Positions 61,918 through 64,000 of a stretch of 64,000 nt of DNA are shown in pieces; the first letter of the stretch is position 1; the number at the start of each line of letters is the position of its first letter. The notes under the pieces were generated by a model. The model saw only the letters and a program-made list of their open reading frames with translations. It did not search any database and was not told where the DNA came from. Made by a program: the position numbers and the translations under genes. Source of the DNA: Paractinoplanes ovalisporus (GTDB lineage: Bacteria > Actinomycetota > Actinomycetes > Mycobacteriales > Micromonosporaceae); contig NZ_JAENHP010000015.1 of NCBI RefSeq assembly GCF_016834655.1, positions 1 to 64,000 of the forward strand, written 5' to 3'.

Positions 61918-62553
61918 ATGCGTAATCGTGTGTGGAAAGTCTGTGCCCGGACCGTAGTGGCGCTCACCGCCAGTGTCGCGGCCTTCGCCACCGCCGGAGT
62001 TTTGGCTGTCGCGGCGCCGGCCGCCGCCTCCGGCTCGTCGAGTTCGTCGGTCATCGACGTCACCAACGGTCAGTTCAGCGTCATCCTGTCGAACCCGAAG
62101 GTCGGGCGGCTGGCGGCGGCCGAGGACAACATCACGGCGTTCCACGGCTTCAGCTCGTTGCAGAACATCGTCATCCAGTCGCAGGGCTTCGACCTCGAGG
62201 GCCGTATTCAGGGCACCCTTCGGACGTACAACTTCCGGAGCCTGTGGCAGGTCTACAACCTTCCGTCGTCGTCCGGCTGGAAGGTGTGGGCGCTCAGCTT
62301 CAAGAAGGACACCAGTCAGAGCGTGCTGAAGGAGACCTTCCGCAGCGAGCAGCTGATCGACGTCGCCATCGACATCCGGTTCAAGGTGTCGGCGGCCGCG
62401 CTGCACGGGGTGTCCACTCTGCGCATCGGGTTCGAGACGTTGAGGCTGCAACTCAACGGCACGACCAAGGACTTCACGGTCGTCAACGGGGCCTCCGGCG
62501 GCGCCAAGGACCAGGACGGCGATGACGTCCCGGTCGACTTCGAGCCGCTCTGA
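61918..62553 (+). CDS. Secreted hypothetical protein 1
   Basis: The 211-residue protein has a signal peptide (RTVVALTASVAAFATAGVLAVAAPAAAS) and a beta-rich mature part (VIDVTNGQFSVILSNPKVGRL, LRIGFETLRLQLNGTTKDFTVVNG). It ends in an acidic DQDGDDVPVDFEPL tail. There are no cysteines in the mature part. GAGGGG lies before ATG 61918. It pairs with the next secreted gene; no family is recognised. Confidence 0.7.
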   Translation: MRNRVWKVCARTVVALTASVAAFATAGVLAVAAPAAASGSSSSSVIDVTNGQFSVILSNPKVGRLAAAEDNITAFHGFSSLQNIVIQSQGFDLEGRIQGTLRTYNFRSLWQVYNLPSSSGWKVWALSFKKDTSQSVLKETFRSEQLIDVAIDIRFKVSAAALHGVSTLRIGFETLRLQLNGTTKDFTVVNGASGGAKDQDGDDVPVDFEPL

Positions 62554-62566
62554 CCGACAACTTCCG

Positions 62567-62598
62567 GGGCGGTTGGTGGGGCCCGCCACCAACCGCCC
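62567..62598 (+). terminator. Hairpin between the two secreted-protein genes
   Basis: GGGCGGTTGGTGG pairs perfectly with CCACCAACCGCCC across a 6-base loop and is followed by only TT. It lies 14 bp after one stop and 20 bp before the next start, so it may attenuate or protect a two-gene mRNA instead of ending it. Confidence 0.6.
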
Positions 62599-62617
62599 TT
62601 CGGCCGAGGAGGCCTCC

Positions 62618-63103
62618 ATGAACATTTCGGTATCCAGCACCGGCCGCCGCGCCCTGGCGACCTCTGCCGTGGCCGCCGTTCTCCTCCTGATCAGCGGCCC
62701 CAGCGCGGCCTTCGCGGGCGCTGAGGCGTCCTTCGTTCCCGAAGCCACCGAGGCCCACTGGGACGGGACCGTCGCCACGGTGACGTTCCGCGAGGCGGAC
62801 GTGACGCTGGAGACGGACATGACCACGATCGCCGTCACGGTGACCGTCGACGCCGACGCCGTCTGCCGCCGGGGCGATTCGACGCTTCGCCTGCACCGGT
62901 CGGCGACCGCCGTGGATGTGCAGGACCACGCGATCAGCGACGAGGGCACGGTCGACGGTGTCGCCGAGGTGCCGATCCGGGTGACCGGGTTGAAGGTCAC
63001 CGGATTCACCTGTGTGACCACGCAGGTGTCGGTCACGGCGGTCCTGGAGGATTTCTGGACCGGCGCGACCCTGACCCACCGGTCCGAGCATCGACCGGCG
63101 TGA
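62618..63103 (+). CDS. Secreted hypothetical protein 2
   Basis: The 161-residue protein has a signal peptide (ALATSAVAAVLLLISGPSAAFAG) and an all-beta mature domain (VATVTFREADVTLETDMTTIAVTVTVDADAVC and FTCVTTQVSVTAVLEDFW) with two cysteines that may pair. GAGGAGG lies 7 bp before ATG 62618. Its 3' end overlaps the convergent TPR gene by 71 bp. Confidence 0.7.
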   Translation: MNISVSSTGRRALATSAVAAVLLLISGPSAAFAGAEASFVPEATEAHWDGTVATVTFREADVTLETDMTTIAVTVTVDADAVCRRGDSTLRLHRSATAVDVQDHAISDEGTVDGVAEVPIRVTGLKVTGFTCVTTQVSVTAVLEDFWTGATLTHRSEHRPA

Positions 63104-63998
63104 GAGACCGGCCGGGGAGACCGGCCGGACGGAGCGATCTGACCGCGGCCACTGACGTCAATCCGGCCTGGGCGCGCGACTGCTCGAACCGGTGACCGAT
63201 CTCCTCGGCGAGGCGAAGGGCGGACAGATGATGCACCCGTGCCTCGGCGGGGCGGCCCGCAGCCGCGGCGACCTCGCCGAGGCTGTTGGTCACCCGCGCC
63301 TCACCGGCCCGTTCCCCGATCCGCCGGAACAACGCGAGCGCCTCGCTGAGCCGGCCGAGGGCCCGCTCATGGTCACCACGCAGCAGGTCGACGCCGCCCA
63401 GGCCGTCCAGGGCGTACGCCTCCCCGGCCGGCTCGGCCGCACCACGGAACAGCGTGAGAGCGTGCTCGTGATGCCCGCCCGCCTCGTCGTACCGGCCGAG
63501 CGCGGACTCGACATGGCCGAGGTAGACCAGCGCGTAGGCCTCGCCCACGGCGTCACCGATGTCACGGCAGATGGCGACCGACGTACGGAGGTCGTCGGCC
63601 GCATCGGCATGCCGGCCCTGGCGCAGCCGCACCTGACCGAGGTTGCCCAGGCCACGCGCCTCGGTGACCCGGTCGTCGGCATTGCGGGCCATGGTCACCA
63701 CCTCGGCGAGCGTGCGCGCGGCCTCGGCATACCGGCCCTGCCACTGGTAGACGTGCCCGAGATTGCCGAGCGCGCGGACCCGTACGAGGGAATCGCCGAC
63801 CTCGTCGGCAAGGGTGAGCGCCTGCTGTAGCTCGGCGCTGGCGGTGGCGTACCGGCCCTGCTGAATCGCCACGACCCCGACGTTGATCCGCAGCTGGGCC
63901 GCGCTGTGCCGGTCGGCAACGCTCTCGGCGGCGCGCAACGCGTGCTCGTGCAGCGTGACGGCATCCGCGTAGTGCCCGCCGCTCTCCAGGTGGCGCAG
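63033..63998 (-). CDS. TPR-repeat protein, C-terminal part
   Basis: The frame is open to the window edge, so the start lies outside. It encodes at least six TPRs of about 40 residues (for example RALGNLGHVYQWQGRYAEAARTLAEVV and AYALVYLGHVESALGRYDEAGGHHEHALTLF), followed by a Pro/Gly/Arg-rich end. Such arrays end many actinobacterial SARP/AfsR or NB-ARC regulators, but the upstream domain cannot be seen. Confidence 0.85.
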   Translation of the reverse strand: MRHLESGGHYADAVTLHEHALRAAESVADRHSAAQLRINVGVVAIQQGRYATASAELQQALTLADEVGDSLVRVRALGNLGHVYQWQGRYAEAARTLAEVVTMARNADDRVTEARGLGNLGQVRLRQGRHADAADDLRTSVAICRDIGDAVGEAYALVYLGHVESALGRYDEAGGHHEHALTLFRGAAEPAGEAYALDGLGGVDLLRGDHERALGRLSEALALFRRIGERAGEARVTNSLGEVAAAAGRPAEARVHHLSALRLAEEIGHRFEQSRAQAGLTSVAAVRSLRPAGLPGRSLTPVDARTGGSGSRRSRNPPGPP

Positions 63999-64000
63999 AA

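Overview
The window is about 64 kb of very GC-rich chromosome with many GTG starts, ATGA start/stop overlaps, GNAT/TetR/LysR/GntR regulators and large multidomain signalling proteins. This fits a high-GC actinomycete. The FN3 / MoxR / DUF58 / transglutaminase-like cluster, the kinase-AAA-GAF-GGDEF megaprotein and the AICE-type element suggest Micromonosporaceae (Actinoplanes-like). That assignment is inferred from gene content, not from a database search.

Layout. 1-127 is the end of an IS3-type element. 223-1972 holds a MerR regulator and a secreted chorismate mutase. 2039-7340 is a tartrate/dicarboxylate catabolic cluster: glycerate kinase and a DctA-type carrier on the minus strand, divergent from a LysR regulator, a tartrate dehydrogenase and a PPC-domain protein. 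A shared 7-3-7 palindrome with a T-N11-A core lies in both control regions. 7436-9332 has a frameshifted SDR next to a second LysR gene. 9379-12592 and 19276-20480 carry a secreted alpha/beta hydrolase, a CruF-like membrane protein, a TetR repressor and a DFR-like reductase. Three promoters there share an almost identical double operator, which defines a local TetR regulon. A 1605-residue kinase/ATPase/GAF/diguanylate cyclase (12654-17471) and an MFS exporter lie between them.

Gene debris fills 21318-23414: a TetR C-terminus, a GNAT N-terminus and a headless large serine recombinase that runs into tRNA-Leu(GAG) at 23396-23480. 23669-33053 is an intact block: a TPR/FN3 membrane protein, then FN3-repeat protein, MoxR ATPase, DUF58, a transglutaminase-like protein without catalytic Cys/His, and a nucleotidyltransferase. 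33153-47551 is an AICE-like integrated element bounded by 135-bp direct repeats. Both repeats contain a 13-bp sequence identical to the 3' end of the tRNA-Leu. It carries a decayed serine recombinase, a clt-like inverted repeat, a frameshifted TraB/FtsK translocase, a translationally coupled spd-like operon, two paralogous HTH-PLD-like regulators, NUDIX and HD hydrolases, and low-GC cargo. The cargo is a membrane-anchored PD-(D/E)XK nuclease and a 1240-residue DUF4365-TPR-PIN protein. These two are my best candidate for an undescribed defence system. A second recombinase remnant lies just outside the right repeat.

47918-53218 contains small accessory proteins, an orphan TcA-like toxin protein with hemopexin repeats that stops before the pore/TcB-binding region, and a secreted I36-like inhibitor. 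53670-61203 is a sugar operon: Frc-type ABC importer, class II aldolase, two FGGY kinases, GntR-UTRA regulator and terminator. 61208-64000 holds three secreted proteins and the end of a TPR protein.
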